From positions 124,001 through 188,000 of the forward strand of contig JAEXUW010000020.1 in assembly GCA_023439835.1 (NCBI GenBank): DNA of 64,000 bases, given 5' to 3'. Both the position numbers and the translations under genes were made by a program. The notes under the pieces were generated by a model that was not told the DNA's origin, ran no database searches, and was given only the letters and a program-made list of their open reading frames with translations. Shown piece by piece: positions 1 to 8,668 of this stretch (position 1 is its first letter; every line of letters starts with the position of its first letter). Source of the DNA: Bacillota bacterium. GTDB taxonomy: Bacteria; Bacillota; Clostridia; Oscillospirales; Ruminococcaceae.

Positions 1-2
1 AA

Positions 3-779
3 ATCAAATTTATTAATGACGAAATGTATAACGTCGTGCTTTCAATTGACGGAAGAAAAGAAGTCAATGACAAAATGAGAAAAAGGGTGGATGGGACAGG
101 CTGTCACGACAAAATTCTTGAGAATTATAAAAAGCTTGTTTCACAAAGAGGCGACAAGGAGTATTATGTAAGAGGAACATATACAAAGTACAATATTGAT
201 TTCTCAAATGATGTAATGCACCTTTTTGAAGAAGGCTTTGATCAGATTTCTATTGAGCCTGTTGTCGCTGATACGAATGAAGCTTATGCGATTTCAGAAA
301 GAGATTTGCCCGCTATTTTTTGTGAATATGAAAAGCTGGCTGATAAAATGATAGGCATTAGCAATGATAAAAAGTTTTGCAACTTCTTTCATTTCATGAT
401 TGATTTGGATCAGGGACCGTGCGCTATTAAGCGTCTGAGAGGTTGTGGATGCGGAAATGATTATGTTGCGGTAACGCCGGATGGGGATATATATCCTTGT
501 CATCAGTTTGTCGGTCACGATGAATTTGTAATGGGAAATCTTTCTGACGGCATTCTAGATATGAATATTAAAAATTCCTTTGTGAATACTCATATTTACA
601 CAAAACCTGACTGCGTAAAGTGCTGGGCAAGATTTTATTGTAGCGGTGGCTGTAATGCAAACAATTATATTTATTGTGGCGATGTTCACACACCATATCG
701 TATAACCTGTGAAATACATAAAAAACGCCTTGAATGTGCTATAATGATGCAGGTTAATAAAGCGGAACAATCATATTAA
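3..779 (+). CDS. scfB: SCIFF peptide maturase, radical SAM/SPASM (3' part)
   Basis: The reading frame is already open at the left edge, so only the C-terminal part of about 258 residues is present. The N-terminal radical SAM CxxxCxxC motif lies outside the window. What remains is the end of the TIM barrel and a Cys-rich SPASM segment: Cys in IKRLRGCGCGND, then YPCHQF, then a CVKCWARFYCSGGC cluster and a late ITCEIHKK Cys. These hold the auxiliary Fe-S clusters in the family. Family members install thioether cross-links in the small 'six cysteines in forty-five residues' peptide, whose gene normally sits just upstream and would be outside this window. The gene ends at a strong hairpin terminator. 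The family call rests on the SPASM pattern and the overall sequence. Confidence 0.85.
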   Translation: MKFINDEMYNVVLSIDGRKEVNDKMRKRVDGTGCHDKILENYKKLVSQRGDKEYYVRGTYTKYNIDFSNDVMHLFEEGFDQISIEPVVADTNEAYAISERDLPAIFCEYEKLADKMIGISNDKKFCNFFHFMIDLDQGPCAIKRLRGCGCGNDYVAVTPDGDIYPCHQFVGHDEFVMGNLSDGILDMNIKNSFVNTHIYTKPDCVKCWARFYCSGGCNANNYIYCGDVHTPYRITCEIHKKRLECAIMMQVNKAEQSY

Positions 780-811
780 TAAGCAGAATTACAAATGAAT
801 TTATAATGAAT

Positions 812-852
812 AAATCCCCTGAACAGTTTAAATGTTCAGGGGATATTTGTTT
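812..852. terminator. Bidirectional intrinsic terminator
   Basis: A perfect 12-bp stem (ATCCCCTGAACA at 814-825 with TGTTCAGGGGAT at 833-844) has a 7-nt loop. It lies between the converging maturase (+) and AI-2E exporter (-) genes and can serve both. Confidence 0.85.
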
Positions 853-1993
853 AAGTTACTTCAATCTGCTTCTTCTTAAGCTTTTCGTTTATTTTTAGCT
901 TGGTGTAATCATAAATGATCGACATTGTGGGAACGCTCAGGAGCATTCCTAGCACACCATAAAGCCCGCCACCTATAATAATAGCAATCAGTACCCATAG
1001 TGCGGGGAGACCAACCTTTCCCCCAACAACTCTTGGATAAATGAAATTACCCTCAATCTCTTGAAGAACAATGATGAAAATAACAAACCATACCGCTTGA
1101 ATAGGGTCAATGATAAGAAGAAGCAAAACAGCGGGGATTGTTCCTATAAAAGCACCGACGATAGGCATAAGGCTTGTAATACAAATCAGCGCAGATATTA
1201 GAAATTCATACTCGAAGTTTATAAAACTGAAAATATTCAATAGATTCATTCCAATAAAACAGAGAACCCCAAGGATTAAAGACTCAATAAGCTGACCGGT
1301 TATGAAATTTGAAAATGTATGCTTGGCATGTTCCATAAAATCAACAATTCTGTCGGCTCTTTCGGTTTTTATTACAGCAAAAATAAGCTTTTTAATTTGA
1401 GTATAAAGCTTTTTCTTTCCCACAAGGAAATAGAACGAAATCACTAAGCCGAGAAAAATATCAACAATCACAGATACAAGATTTTTTGAAAAACCGAATG
1501 CACCAAAGAAAATTGTTTTCGCTATATTAGGAATATTGTTAAACAGATTTTTAATTTCATTGAATACGTTAAAATCATCAGGAATAACCTTTTCAAATTC
1601 CTGATAAATATCGTTAGTTAGATTTTTGAAATTGTCCATATAAGAATCGAAATTATCGCTTAGAAGAGAAGCACTGTCAATAAACTGCGGTACAATAATA
1701 ATAATTATTCCGATAATTATTGAAAACATTGCTGAATAAACTATAAGAAGAGAAACAACGGTTGTAAGCTTTTCGTGTTTTTTCTTTTTAAACGGCTTAT
1801 CTAGTAGCCGCTTAATTGAAGAAAACGGATTGTTAAGAACAAAAGCAATGGCAAAGCCAATAATAATTGGTCTTAATATTCGAATCAAATTCGCAAGAAT
1901 CTTCAACAACCCATCAACATGCCACAAAGCATATGTAAAAATAATGGCAAATGCAATCATCAAAAGAATATTTCTGAAAATACGTTTATCCAT
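851..1993 (-). CDS. AI-2E family transporter (UPF0118 membrane protein)
   Basis: The 380-residue protein is almost entirely hydrophobic. It has two N-terminal membrane helices (about 8-28 and 35-55), a third at about 75-103, a central soluble stretch, and four or more C-terminal helices including a GLPALWVLIAIIIGGGLYG segment and a LSVPTMSIIYDY end. This is the usual architecture and length of the AI-2E transporter/TqsA family (PF01594), proposed to export autoinducer-2 or to act as Na+(Li+)/H+ antiporters. The ATG at 1993 follows AGGTG at suitable spacing. It is a single gene with converging neighbours, so the substrate cannot be read from context. Confidence 0.85.
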   Translation of the reverse strand: MDKRIFRNILLMIAFAIIFTYALWHVDGLLKILANLIRILRPIIIGFAIAFVLNNPFSSIKRLLDKPFKKKKHEKLTTVVSLLIVYSAMFSIIIGIIIIIVPQFIDSASLLSDNFDSYMDNFKNLTNDIYQEFEKVIPDDFNVFNEIKNLFNNIPNIAKTIFFGAFGFSKNLVSVIVDIFLGLVISFYFLVGKKKLYTQIKKLIFAVIKTERADRIVDFMEHAKHTFSNFITGQLIESLILGVLCFIGMNLLNIFSFINFEYEFLISALICITSLMPIVGAFIGTIPAVLLLLIIDPIQAVWFVIFIIVLQEIEGNFIYPRVVGGKVGLPALWVLIAIIIGGGLYGVLGMLLSVPTMSIIYDYTKLKINEKLKKKQIEVT

Positions 1994-2052
1994 ATAACAC
2001 CTAATTCCATATAAGTTTTTATGTTTTGATACACAGTAATTATAATGACTTT

Positions 2053-3426
2053 TTAACAGTAATATGCAAGATGAGCTTTGTTAATTGACAGAAGTTGCTT
2101 ATAAAGCTCAGCTGCTCTGTTTAAATCAAGCGTCATAAGAGGGTCGTTTAGAAAAACGTTAAAGGCGTAATCCAGATTTTTTTCAAATACGGCGTCAACC
2201 AGCATGTTGACATTACTAACCTGTCTGTTTATCAGTACGGAGATATCCTCAGGAACTGAGCCTGAATATACTGTCCTCACACTGTTCTTGCTAAAAAGTG
2301 CATTCGTTTCAACAGCACTTCCTTGCGCAATATTTGTAACCTGACCTGAGTTTATAGTGACTGTATTTGTTATTATGTTATTAAGCCCTGAAATTGCTTT
2401 CATCTGAAGGATACAATCAGTACCTGAATAGCCGATTCTTAAATATTCATCGCCGTTAATAAGCTTTTTGCATTTTGCGATTCTGTCTGACTTTCTTCTT
2501 TTCAAATATGTCGGTGACATCATTCCAATTTTCCAAAAAGATGCGTTTCTAGGGCTTGAAAGATACCAAGGCGGACAAAAATCCGCAAGATAACGGTCGC
2601 TTGAAGCGGCAATAAGACCATATCTCAGAAAAAGGTCTAATTTAACTTTGTGAGCGCAAGCGAAGGGATTGCTTTTATAGTCGAGCTTTTTCTTTTCAAA
2701 ACCCTCGTCCGCATATTTGGCGGCATATTCAGCATATAAATTAAACAGGCTTTCACCGTTGTACATAGCTTCATTTATCCAGCAAAATTTATTGACTCCC
2801 AAAATGTTTGTTTTAATTTCCCTTCTAGACAGTGAGAGATTCCCCATTTTGTCTGAGATGAAGTCGGTAAAAAGCTCTTGCGTTTGAAATATATCGTTTG
2901 AACAGCCGAAAGCTTTGATCTTCGGGAAAGCCTTATAAAGCGTTTTTATGCAGGCAGACATAGGCTCTGACAATGATATTACCCATGCCTCGGGGCAAAG
3001 CTCTTTAATCTTGTTTGCGAAATCTATGTAGCAGGGAATGGTTCTGAGTCCGCGCATGATTCCGCCAGGCCCTGTATTATCACCTGCTGCTTGATATATT
3101 CCATATAATTCTGGAAGTTGAATATCTGAAATTTGTTCTTCAAGCGAACCGATAGAAACAGATAATAACACAAAATCAGCGTTTCGAAGAGCCTCTTCAA
3201 TTGTATCAACAGCTATAAAGATCATGCTGGTTTTTGATTCGGATAGCTCACAGGATTTATTGGCTATTACCTCATTTGCCAGAGCAAGCTTTTTATCAAT
3301 ATCGAAAAGCCTGACAGTCCCTGAAAAGCACTCTTCCTGACAAAGCTCACCGATAAATTTCCAGCCGAAGTTCATAGAACCGCCGCCTATGTATGCAATT
3401 GTAATTTCCTTTATGTTTTCGCTCAT
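2053..3426 (-). CDS. Glycoside hydrolase family 4-like protein with altered active site
   Basis: The 457-residue protein has the GH4 layout: an N-terminal Rossmann NAD-binding motif (YIGGGSMNFG, residues 12-21), an acidic FDIDKKLA at the end of strand 2, and the family segments GDNTGPGGIMRGLRTIP and GYSGTDC. GH4 enzymes are NAD- and Mn2+-dependent and cleave alpha- or beta-glycosides, including phosphorylated and uronic ones, by an oxidation/elimination route. Three usual active-site positions look changed: the Asn of the N-P pair reads Glu154-Pro, the Cys-His pair reads Cys175-Ser, and the metal-ligand His of the N-H-x-x-W motif reads Lys213 (VNKFCW). Substrate and activity are therefore uncertain. 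No sugar transporter or phosphotransferase gene lies nearby. A strong terminator separates it from the upstream abrB-like gene. Confidence 0.75.
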   Translation of the reverse strand: MSENIKEITIAYIGGGSMNFGWKFIGELCQEECFSGTVRLFDIDKKLALANEVIANKSCELSESKTSMIFIAVDTIEEALRNADFVLLSVSIGSLEEQISDIQLPELYGIYQAAGDNTGPGGIMRGLRTIPCYIDFANKIKELCPEAWVISLSEPMSACIKTLYKAFPKIKAFGCSNDIFQTQELFTDFISDKMGNLSLSRREIKTNILGVNKFCWINEAMYNGESLFNLYAEYAAKYADEGFEKKKLDYKSNPFACAHKVKLDLFLRYGLIAASSDRYLADFCPPWYLSSPRNASFWKIGMMSPTYLKRRKSDRIAKCKKLINGDEYLRIGYSGTDCILQMKAISGLNNIITNTVTINSGQVTNIAQGSAVETNALFSKNSVRTVYSGSVPEDISVLINRQVSNVNMLVDAVFEKNLDYAFNVFLNDPLMTLDLNRAAELYKQLLSINKAHLAYYC

Positions 3427-3504
3427 TCCCGTTCTCCTTACTGCTTTTGGATCAAGAGATGCTATATATTAATTATTGTATTTTTAAGTGATTTTGTCAA
3501 GCTT

Positions 3505-3540
3505 TTTTAAAAAAATAGGAGCCGAAGTATCGGCTCCTTA
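3505..3540 (-). terminator. Intrinsic terminator of the AbrB-family gene
   Basis: The stem AGGAGCCGA/TCGGCTCCT (3517-3525 with 3530-3538) has a 4-nt loop. Read on the minus strand it is followed by a run of T, so it ends transcription of the AbrB gene before the GH4 gene. Confidence 0.85.
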
Positions 3541-3585
3541 AAAATAATTGTCTTATGTACCTGATAATATTTTATTCAGGCGAAA

Positions 3586-3825
3586 TTACTTCTTTAACTG
3601 TGAAAGACAGTCAAGACAAATGTTCTTACCTTTGAATTCAACAACGTCGTTTGCGTTGTTGCAGAATACGCATGAGCGTGAAAACTTCTTCAGAATGATA
3701 GCATCCTGATCAACATAGATTTCCAACGCATCTTTTTCGCCGATATCGAAGTTTCTCCTTAACTCGATAGGCAATACGATTCTTCCCAATTCGTCGATTT
3801 TTCTGACAATACCTGTAGACTTCAT
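3586..3825 (-). CDS. AbrB/SpoVT-type transcriptional regulator with zinc ribbon
   Basis: This 79-residue protein has an N-terminal swapped-hairpin AbrB DNA-binding domain (STGIVRKIDELGRIVLPIE, residues 3-21). A C-terminal treble-clef-like zinc ribbon has Cys52-x2-Cys55 and Cys70-x2-Cys73. Such transition-state regulators control post-exponential and sporulation genes in Firmicutes as dimers or tetramers. A consensus sigma-A promoter lies upstream, and a small palindrome sits at about +1, suggesting autoregulation. A strong terminator follows, so the gene is monocistronic. The regulon is unknown. Confidence 0.9.
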   Translation of the reverse strand: MKSTGIVRKIDELGRIVLPIELRRNFDIGEKDALEIYVDQDAIILKKFSRSCVFCNNANDVVEFKGKNICLDCLSQLKK

Positions 3826-3866
3826 AACAATACTCTCCTTTAAAAAAATTCAGCTGACGACTGAAT

Positions 3867-3919
3867 GTGGCAAATTTCGCCACTACAAATATTATACAAG
3901 TTAGTAAGAAATGTGTCAA
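3867..3919 (-). promoter_or_regulatory. abrB-like promoter with +1 palindrome
   Basis: On the minus strand, TTGACA (3919-3914) and TATAAT (3896-3891) are separated by 17 bp, a perfect sigma-A promoter. Immediately downstream, GTGGC-AAATTTC-GCCAC (3867-3883) forms a dyad at the expected transcription start, a plausible operator or 5' hairpin. Confidence 0.8.
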
Positions 3920-4014
3920 TTGCTAAAAGGTAACAGGATAATTTCCAAACTGTTAATTGTAAGAATATACATATTTATACTATTATTACGTTAATAATTT
4001 AGGGAGAATTACAT

Positions 4015-4602
4015 ATGTTAAATTGGGTTTTCGGTATAATGATACTAATATCAATAATTTTTGGCATATTTAGCGGTAATATTTCAGAAGTTTCTAACGC
4101 CGCTTTAGAAAGTGGAAAAAGCACAATTGAGCTTTTTTCAATATTAATTGGCTCAATGGCTGTCTGGGGCGGTATAATGCGTATCGCTGACAAGTGCGGA
4201 ATAACACAAAAAATGTCACATTTATTCAGGCCGATAGCAAAGTTATTGTTTAAAGGGCTTAATGAAGACGGAAAAGCAATCCGAGCAATCACTATGAATA
4301 TTACCGCGAATCTTTTGGGACTTGGAAATGCGGCAACACCTTTAGGGCTTGAGGCGATGAAATGCCTTGAGGAGGAGGACAAAACAACTGATACGGCGAG
4401 CAGAAATATGGTTATGTTCGCTGTAATGAATACAGCGTCTATTCAGATTATACCGGCTACAGTAGCAACGCTAAGGCTGACCTATGGCTCAAAGAACCCG
4501 CTGGATATTCTTCCTGCTGTAATTATAACTTCTTTAGCGGCGCTGACAGTTGGTGTAATTATGGTATTCATATTTGATTTTGTGGGGAAAGGCGGCGAAT
4601 GA
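4015..4602 (+). CDS. spmA: Spore maturation protein A
   Basis: The 195-residue polytopic membrane protein belongs to the nucleoside-recognition (Gate) domain family. Recognisable SpmA features are WGGIMRIADKCG (about residues 51-62), MNITANLLGLGNAATPLGLEAM (about 95-116) and MVMFAVMNTASIQIIPATVATLR. SpmA works with SpmB in the mother cell or forespore and is needed for spore core dehydration. The gene overlaps spmB, as is usual. The ATG at 4015 follows GGGAGA. Together with spoIIID and a SASP gene elsewhere in the window it shows that the organism forms endospores. Confidence 0.93.
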   Translation: MLNWVFGIMILISIIFGIFSGNISEVSNAALESGKSTIELFSILIGSMAVWGGIMRIADKCGITQKMSHLFRPIAKLLFKGLNEDGKAIRAITMNITANLLGLGNAATPLGLEAMKCLEEEDKTTDTASRNMVMFAVMNTASIQIIPATVATLRLTYGSKNPLDILPAVIITSLAALTVGVIMVFIFDFVGKGGE

Positions 4603-5125
4603 CATAAGCTTTACATATTGTGTTATACCTTTAATTATCGGAATGATTATTGTATGTGGTTACATAAAAAAAGTGGCGGTATTTGATGAGTTTTTAAGTG
4701 GTGCATGGGAAAATATTAAGGTTGGTATAAAAATCCTTCCAGCCCTTCTTGGATTAATGACGGCAATCAATATGTTCAAAGCATCTGGGGCGTTAACGCT
4801 AATTTCTCAGTTTATTAGTCCTGTTACTGATTTTTTGGGATTCCCGACTGAATGTGTTTCGCTAGCTTTAATTCGGCCTGTATCAGGCAGCGGTGCAATA
4901 ACTGTATATGAAGGAATACTCAAGGACAACGGCCCTGACAGCTTTGTCGGAAAGGTTGCGAGCGTGCTTCTTGGCTCAACAGAAACGACTTTTTATACGA
5001 TTGCCGTATATTTTGGAGTGACAAAGATAAAGAAAACAAGACAAACACTGATAGCATCTCTTAGCGCTGATTTGACAGGATTTATTATCAGCGCATTAGT
5101 TGTCCGCCTTTTATTTTGCATATAA
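4574..5125 (+). CDS. spmB: Spore maturation protein B
   Basis: This polytopic membrane protein of about 180 residues pairs with SpmA. The hallmarks CGYIKKVAVFDEFLSGAWEN, ECVSLALIRPVSGSGA and LLGSTETTFYTIAVYFG match SpmB. The start is uncertain: there is no ATG in frame near the expected N-terminus, and the only conventional starts are TTG at 4574 or 4580, inside the 3' end of spmA and without a clear ribosome binding site. An ATGA stop/start overlap exists at 4599-4602, but its ATG is out of frame with the SpmB reading frame and stops after two codons. Translational coupling with a non-canonical start, or a one-base sequence difference here, could explain this. Confidence 0.88.
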   Translation: MILWGKAANDISFTYCVIPLIIGMIIVCGYIKKVAVFDEFLSGAWENIKVGIKILPALLGLMTAINMFKASGALTLISQFISPVTDFLGFPTECVSLALIRPVSGSGAITVYEGILKDNGPDSFVGKVASVLLGSTETTFYTIAVYFGVTKIKKTRQTLIASLSADLTGFIISALVVRLLFCI

Positions 5126-5275
5126 GAAATACATATAATGCTGCTATTGAAAAATGAGTATTTTAAGTGTAAAATAAATATATAGCAAATTTTTCTCAAA
5201 AACGTGATAATCTTTCACACTTTATTTCTCTTTGTCATAATGTATAGAAAACAACATTTTGACGGGAGGAACATT

Positions 5276-5626
5276 ATGGAAAATATCTTCTTTGCTTTAG
5301 CGATAGTTGTTCTGACAATAGCGGCGGTTTATTTGGTCAGAGCATTTGCGAATTTCCTGCTTCAAAAAAGGAAGAATCCACTTTTTGCGCTGACGGTGCT
5401 TCCCGTCAGAAAAGAATCTGAGGATATAGAATATACTGTAAGAAATATTGTTTGGAGTAGTAGCTGGGACAGGATTACTAATCAGGAGCTTTTGCTGGTT
5501 GTATTCAGCGATTGCACAGATGAAACAATGAAAATTTGCGAAAAGCTGAGTGAGCAGTACGCTGTGGTTAGTTTCTGCTTTGAGGATGAGCTACCGGACT
5601 TTATAAATATTAGACTTAAAAATTAA
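5276..5626 (+). CDS. Small membrane-anchored protein of unknown function
   Basis: The 116-residue protein has one N-terminal membrane helix (about residues 4-24, IFFALAIVVLTIAAVYLVRAF) and a soluble domain of about 90 residues with alternating hydrophobic strands such as LLLVVFSDCTDETMKICEKL. I chose the ATG at 5276 because a strong GGGAGG sits at 5264-5269; an upstream in-frame start at 5204 has none. It lies 12 bp before recD2 and is probably co-transcribed with it. I do not recognise the family. The soluble part resembles the short globular domains found beside DNA-metabolism genes in Clostridia, but no function can be assigned. Confidence 0.7.
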   Translation: MENIFFALAIVVLTIAAVYLVRAFANFLLQKRKNPLFALTVLPVRKESEDIEYTVRNIVWSSSWDRITNQELLLVVFSDCTDETMKICEKLSEQYAVVSFCFEDELPDFINIRLKN

Positions 5627-5638
5627 AGGAATGATATA

Positions 5639-7897
5639 ATGCGAAAGGAACAGCTTTGCCGTCTTGAAGGAAGCGTCGATTCTGTTGTTTATAAAAACGA
5701 GGCAAACGGCTTTGCTGTTCTCACACTTGATGCCGGGGGTGAGCCGGTTACAGTTGTCGGTGAAATAGGAAATGTCGATGAAGGCGAAGAACTCTCATTA
5801 ACAGGCGAATATATTAATCATCAAAAATTCGGAATGCAGTTTAAAGCTCATTTATGTGAACGCACTCTGCCATCATCTGCCGCCGCTATTCAAAAATATC
5901 TTGCCAGCGGTGTAATAAAAGGAATTGGTCCAGTTATTGCGAAGAAAATAGTACAGCAGTTTGGCGAAAACACATTTGATATTCTTGAAAATACTCCTGA
6001 AAGATTATGCGATATTGATGGGCTGACTAAAAGAAAATGCATTAAAATTTCTGAGGAGTTCAAGAGAGTGTTTGGCATTCGGTCGCTTATGATGTATCTT
6101 TCAAAGTTTGCGGTGTCGCCCTCTGTCGGCGTGCGTGCATGGAAGAAGTGGGGGGAGCTTTCTCTGGGGATAATCAGCAAGAACCCTTATGCGCTTTGTT
6201 GCTATGAGATTGAACTTTCATTTGAAAAGGCTGAGGAAATTGCATTTGAGCTTTCGATTCCTAAAGACAGCGAAAACAGAATCAAAGCTGGAATATTCAC
6301 CATATTAATTGAGAATGCATTTTCCGGTCATACCTGCCTTCCGCTTGACAGGCTGAAGCTAAAAACCTGTGAGCTTCTTGAAATAAAAGGCGAGGATTTT
6401 GACAAGGTCTTTGAAGAGGAATGCGACGAGCAGAAGCTAGTTAAATATATAAAGGGCAATAGAGCGTTTGTCTATCTTCGTGAGTATTATGTTGCCGATG
6501 ATTATATTGCAAACAGAATTGCTGTTATGAATAGGCTGATGTTCAATAACAATATAAATTTTGATGAGGTTATTAATATTGATGAGCATCAAAACGGTAT
6601 AAAATATGAGTCTTTACAGCGGCTTGCTATAAATCAAGCACTTTCAAAAGGTCTGATGATACTGACCGGTGGCCCCGGTACAGGAAAAACCACAACACTA
6701 AACGCAATTATTTCACTTTTTGAGCAGCAGGGTGAGAGTGTGCTAATTGCCGCACCGACAGGAAGGGCGGCGAAAAGAATTTCAGATTTGACCGGATATG
6801 ACGCAAGAACAATTCACAGAATGCTGGATATGCAGATTAAACCTGAAAATAAAAATGATGAGCACTCTTCTGAAGCAGGGCGTTTTCGTTTTGTCCACAA
6901 TGAAAGCAACCCGCTTGATTGCGACGTAATGATAATAGATGAGATGTCTATGGTTGATACTCTTTTATTTGAAGCTTTGCTTCGTGCAATGCCTCTTGGC
7001 TGCAAGCTGATTATGGTCGGTGATAGTGACCAGCTCCCCTCTGTCGGTGCGGGAAATCTTCTCAAGGATTTGATAGAAAGCAAGGCTGTGCCTGTTGTTG
7101 CATTAAAAGAAATATTCCGTCAGGCACAGAATAGCTCTATCGTTATGAGTGCTCATAGGATTATTAAGGGTGAGCTTCCCGACATTTCTAAAAAGGACAG
7201 TGATTTTTTCTTTATTCAAAGGCTTGATTTTGAATCTGCGACGCAAACTGTTATTGGCCTTGTGAAGGACAGGCTTCCAAAGGCTTACGGTTTTTCGGCA
7301 ATTGATGATATTCAGGTTTTGTCGCCCACAAGGAAAGGGCCGCTTGGCGTGACTGAGCTTAACAAAAAGCTTCAGAGTGAGCTTAATCCGCCTTCAAAAC
7401 AGCTCTCTGAATTAAAAATGTTTCATTATACCTTTCGTGAGGGCGACAAGGTTATGCAGACAAAAAACAACTACGATATTGTCTGGAAGCGTGATGACGA
7501 AAATGGTTCGGGAATTTTCAACGGTGATATAGGAAGAATTATTGAGGTTAGCAGAGCTTCAGAAACGGTTAAAATTGATTTTGACGGCAGAATTTGCATA
7601 TATAACAGCGCAATGCTTGAAAATCTTGAGCTTGCATATGCTGTAACGGTTCATAAAAGTCAGGGAAGCGAATTTGATGCGGTGATCCTCCCGATTTTCG
7701 GGGGATATGACAAGCTTTATTTCAGAAATCTTCTTTATACGGCGGTGACAAGGGCAAAAAAGCTTCTTGTTATTGTGGGATCGGTTAAGCGTCTTGAGTA
7801 TATGGTTGAAAACAATCGGCGTATGTGCAGGTATTCTTGCCTTAGGGACATGCTTGAAAAGGAAAACGGCGGAGGGAATTCGCATGAAACTGTATGA
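5639..7897 (+). CDS. recD2: RecD2-type ATP-dependent DNA helicase
   Basis: The 752-residue superfamily 1B 5'-3' helicase has an OB-like N-terminal domain (LEGSVDSVVYKNEANGFAVL). Helix-hairpin-helix repeats follow (GVIKGIGPVIAKKIV, about residues 93-107). Walker A is GGPGTGKTTT (about 342-351) and motif II is IIDEMSMVD. Further motifs are VGDSDQLPSVGAG and LAYAVTVHKSQGSEFD near the C-terminus. It lacks RecB/RecC partners, which is the definition of RecD2, and family members act in recombinational repair, mismatch repair and replication-fork rescue. The ATG at 5639 follows AAAGGA. Its end overlaps comF by 14 bp. Confidence 0.95.
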   Translation: MRKEQLCRLEGSVDSVVYKNEANGFAVLTLDAGGEPVTVVGEIGNVDEGEELSLTGEYINHQKFGMQFKAHLCERTLPSSAAAIQKYLASGVIKGIGPVIAKKIVQQFGENTFDILENTPERLCDIDGLTKRKCIKISEEFKRVFGIRSLMMYLSKFAVSPSVGVRAWKKWGELSLGIISKNPYALCCYEIELSFEKAEEIAFELSIPKDSENRIKAGIFTILIENAFSGHTCLPLDRLKLKTCELLEIKGEDFDKVFEEECDEQKLVKYIKGNRAFVYLREYYVADDYIANRIAVMNRLMFNNNINFDEVINIDEHQNGIKYESLQRLAINQALSKGLMILTGGPGTGKTTTLNAIISLFEQQGESVLIAAPTGRAAKRISDLTGYDARTIHRMLDMQIKPENKNDEHSSEAGRFRFVHNESNPLDCDVMIIDEMSMVDTLLFEALLRAMPLGCKLIMVGDSDQLPSVGAGNLLKDLIESKAVPVVALKEIFRQAQNSSIVMSAHRIIKGELPDISKKDSDFFFIQRLDFESATQTVIGLVKDRLPKAYGFSAIDDIQVLSPTRKGPLGVTELNKKLQSELNPPSKQLSELKMFHYTFREGDKVMQTKNNYDIVWKRDDENGSGIFNGDIGRIIEVSRASETVKIDFDGRICIYNSAMLENLELAYAVTVHKSQGSEFDAVILPIFGGYDKLYFRNLLYTAVTRAKKLLVIVGSVKRLEYMVENNRRMCRYSCLRDMLEKENGGGNSHETV

Positions 7898-8588
7898 TTA
7901 TTTGATTGACCTTGTGCTACCTAACAGATGCGCTTGCTGTAACGCTTTTATAGAGTGGAACAAGACGATCTGCGATAACTGCCTTTCAGAAATTGTGCTT
8001 TCAGGTGACGATGTATGCTTGCTGTGCGGAAAGACAAATTGTGTTTGTGATACCGGTTTGCATTATGACGCTTGTGTCACTGGTGCGTATTATGATGGAG
8101 TTGTTAGAGATGGTATTATTAATCTCAAGCTTGATAAAGGCATTAATTTTGCGAAGTATTTTTCAGATGTTTTGTCAGACAGGCTAAAAGACAGGAAATT
8201 AGTAAATGAAATTGATATTATTACCTCTGTTCCAACCACAAGAGAAAGGCTTTCTGAAAGGGGATATAATCAGGCACAGGAAATTGCTGTGCTGATTTCA
8301 AAAAAGATTAACAAGCCTTTTTTTGAAAAACTTCTTATAAAAACGGATAAGGAGCTTGTTCAGCATTCTCTTGATTATGAAAGTCGAAAGGAAGCCGTAA
8401 AAGGAGCGTATGAGTATTTTGATTCGGCGGATATTTCTGAAAAGACGATTTTGTTATGTGACGATGTTATTACCACCTCAAGCACGCTGAATGAATGTTC
8501 GCTTCAGCTAAAAAAATCAGGTGCAAAAAAAGTGATTTGTGTTGCGATAGCGACCACAAGACTTAAGTTTGATAAATGCAAAAAATAA
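7884..8588 (+). CDS. comF: ComF family phosphoribosyltransferase-like protein
   Basis: The 234-residue protein has an N-terminal double zinc finger (Cys16, 18, 19, 30, 33 and a second cluster CLLCGKTNCVC at 45-55) and a type I phosphoribosyltransferase fold with the PRPP-binding signature ILLCDDVITTSST near residue 190. ComFC homologues are needed for natural transformation, acting in the cytosol on incoming single-stranded DNA, but orthologues also occur in non-competent bacteria. I chose the ATG at 7884, just after GGAGGG at 7871-7876; an earlier in-frame start lies deep inside recD2. The overlap with recD2 implies translational coupling and a shared role in DNA processing. Confidence 0.9.
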   Translation: MKLYDYLIDLVLPNRCACCNAFIEWNKTICDNCLSEIVLSGDDVCLLCGKTNCVCDTGLHYDACVTGAYYDGVVRDGIINLKLDKGINFAKYFSDVLSDRLKDRKLVNEIDIITSVPTTRERLSERGYNQAQEIAVLISKKINKPFFEKLLIKTDKELVQHSLDYESRKEAVKGAYEYFDSADISEKTILLCDDVITTSSTLNECSLQLKKSGAKKVICVAIATTRLKFDKCKK

Positions 8589-8668
8589 AATTCAGTATTA
8601 CTGGAAATTATAATTAAATAATGATATAATAACATTATGTGTTTTAATCTATGTAAGGAGTTGTTCAG

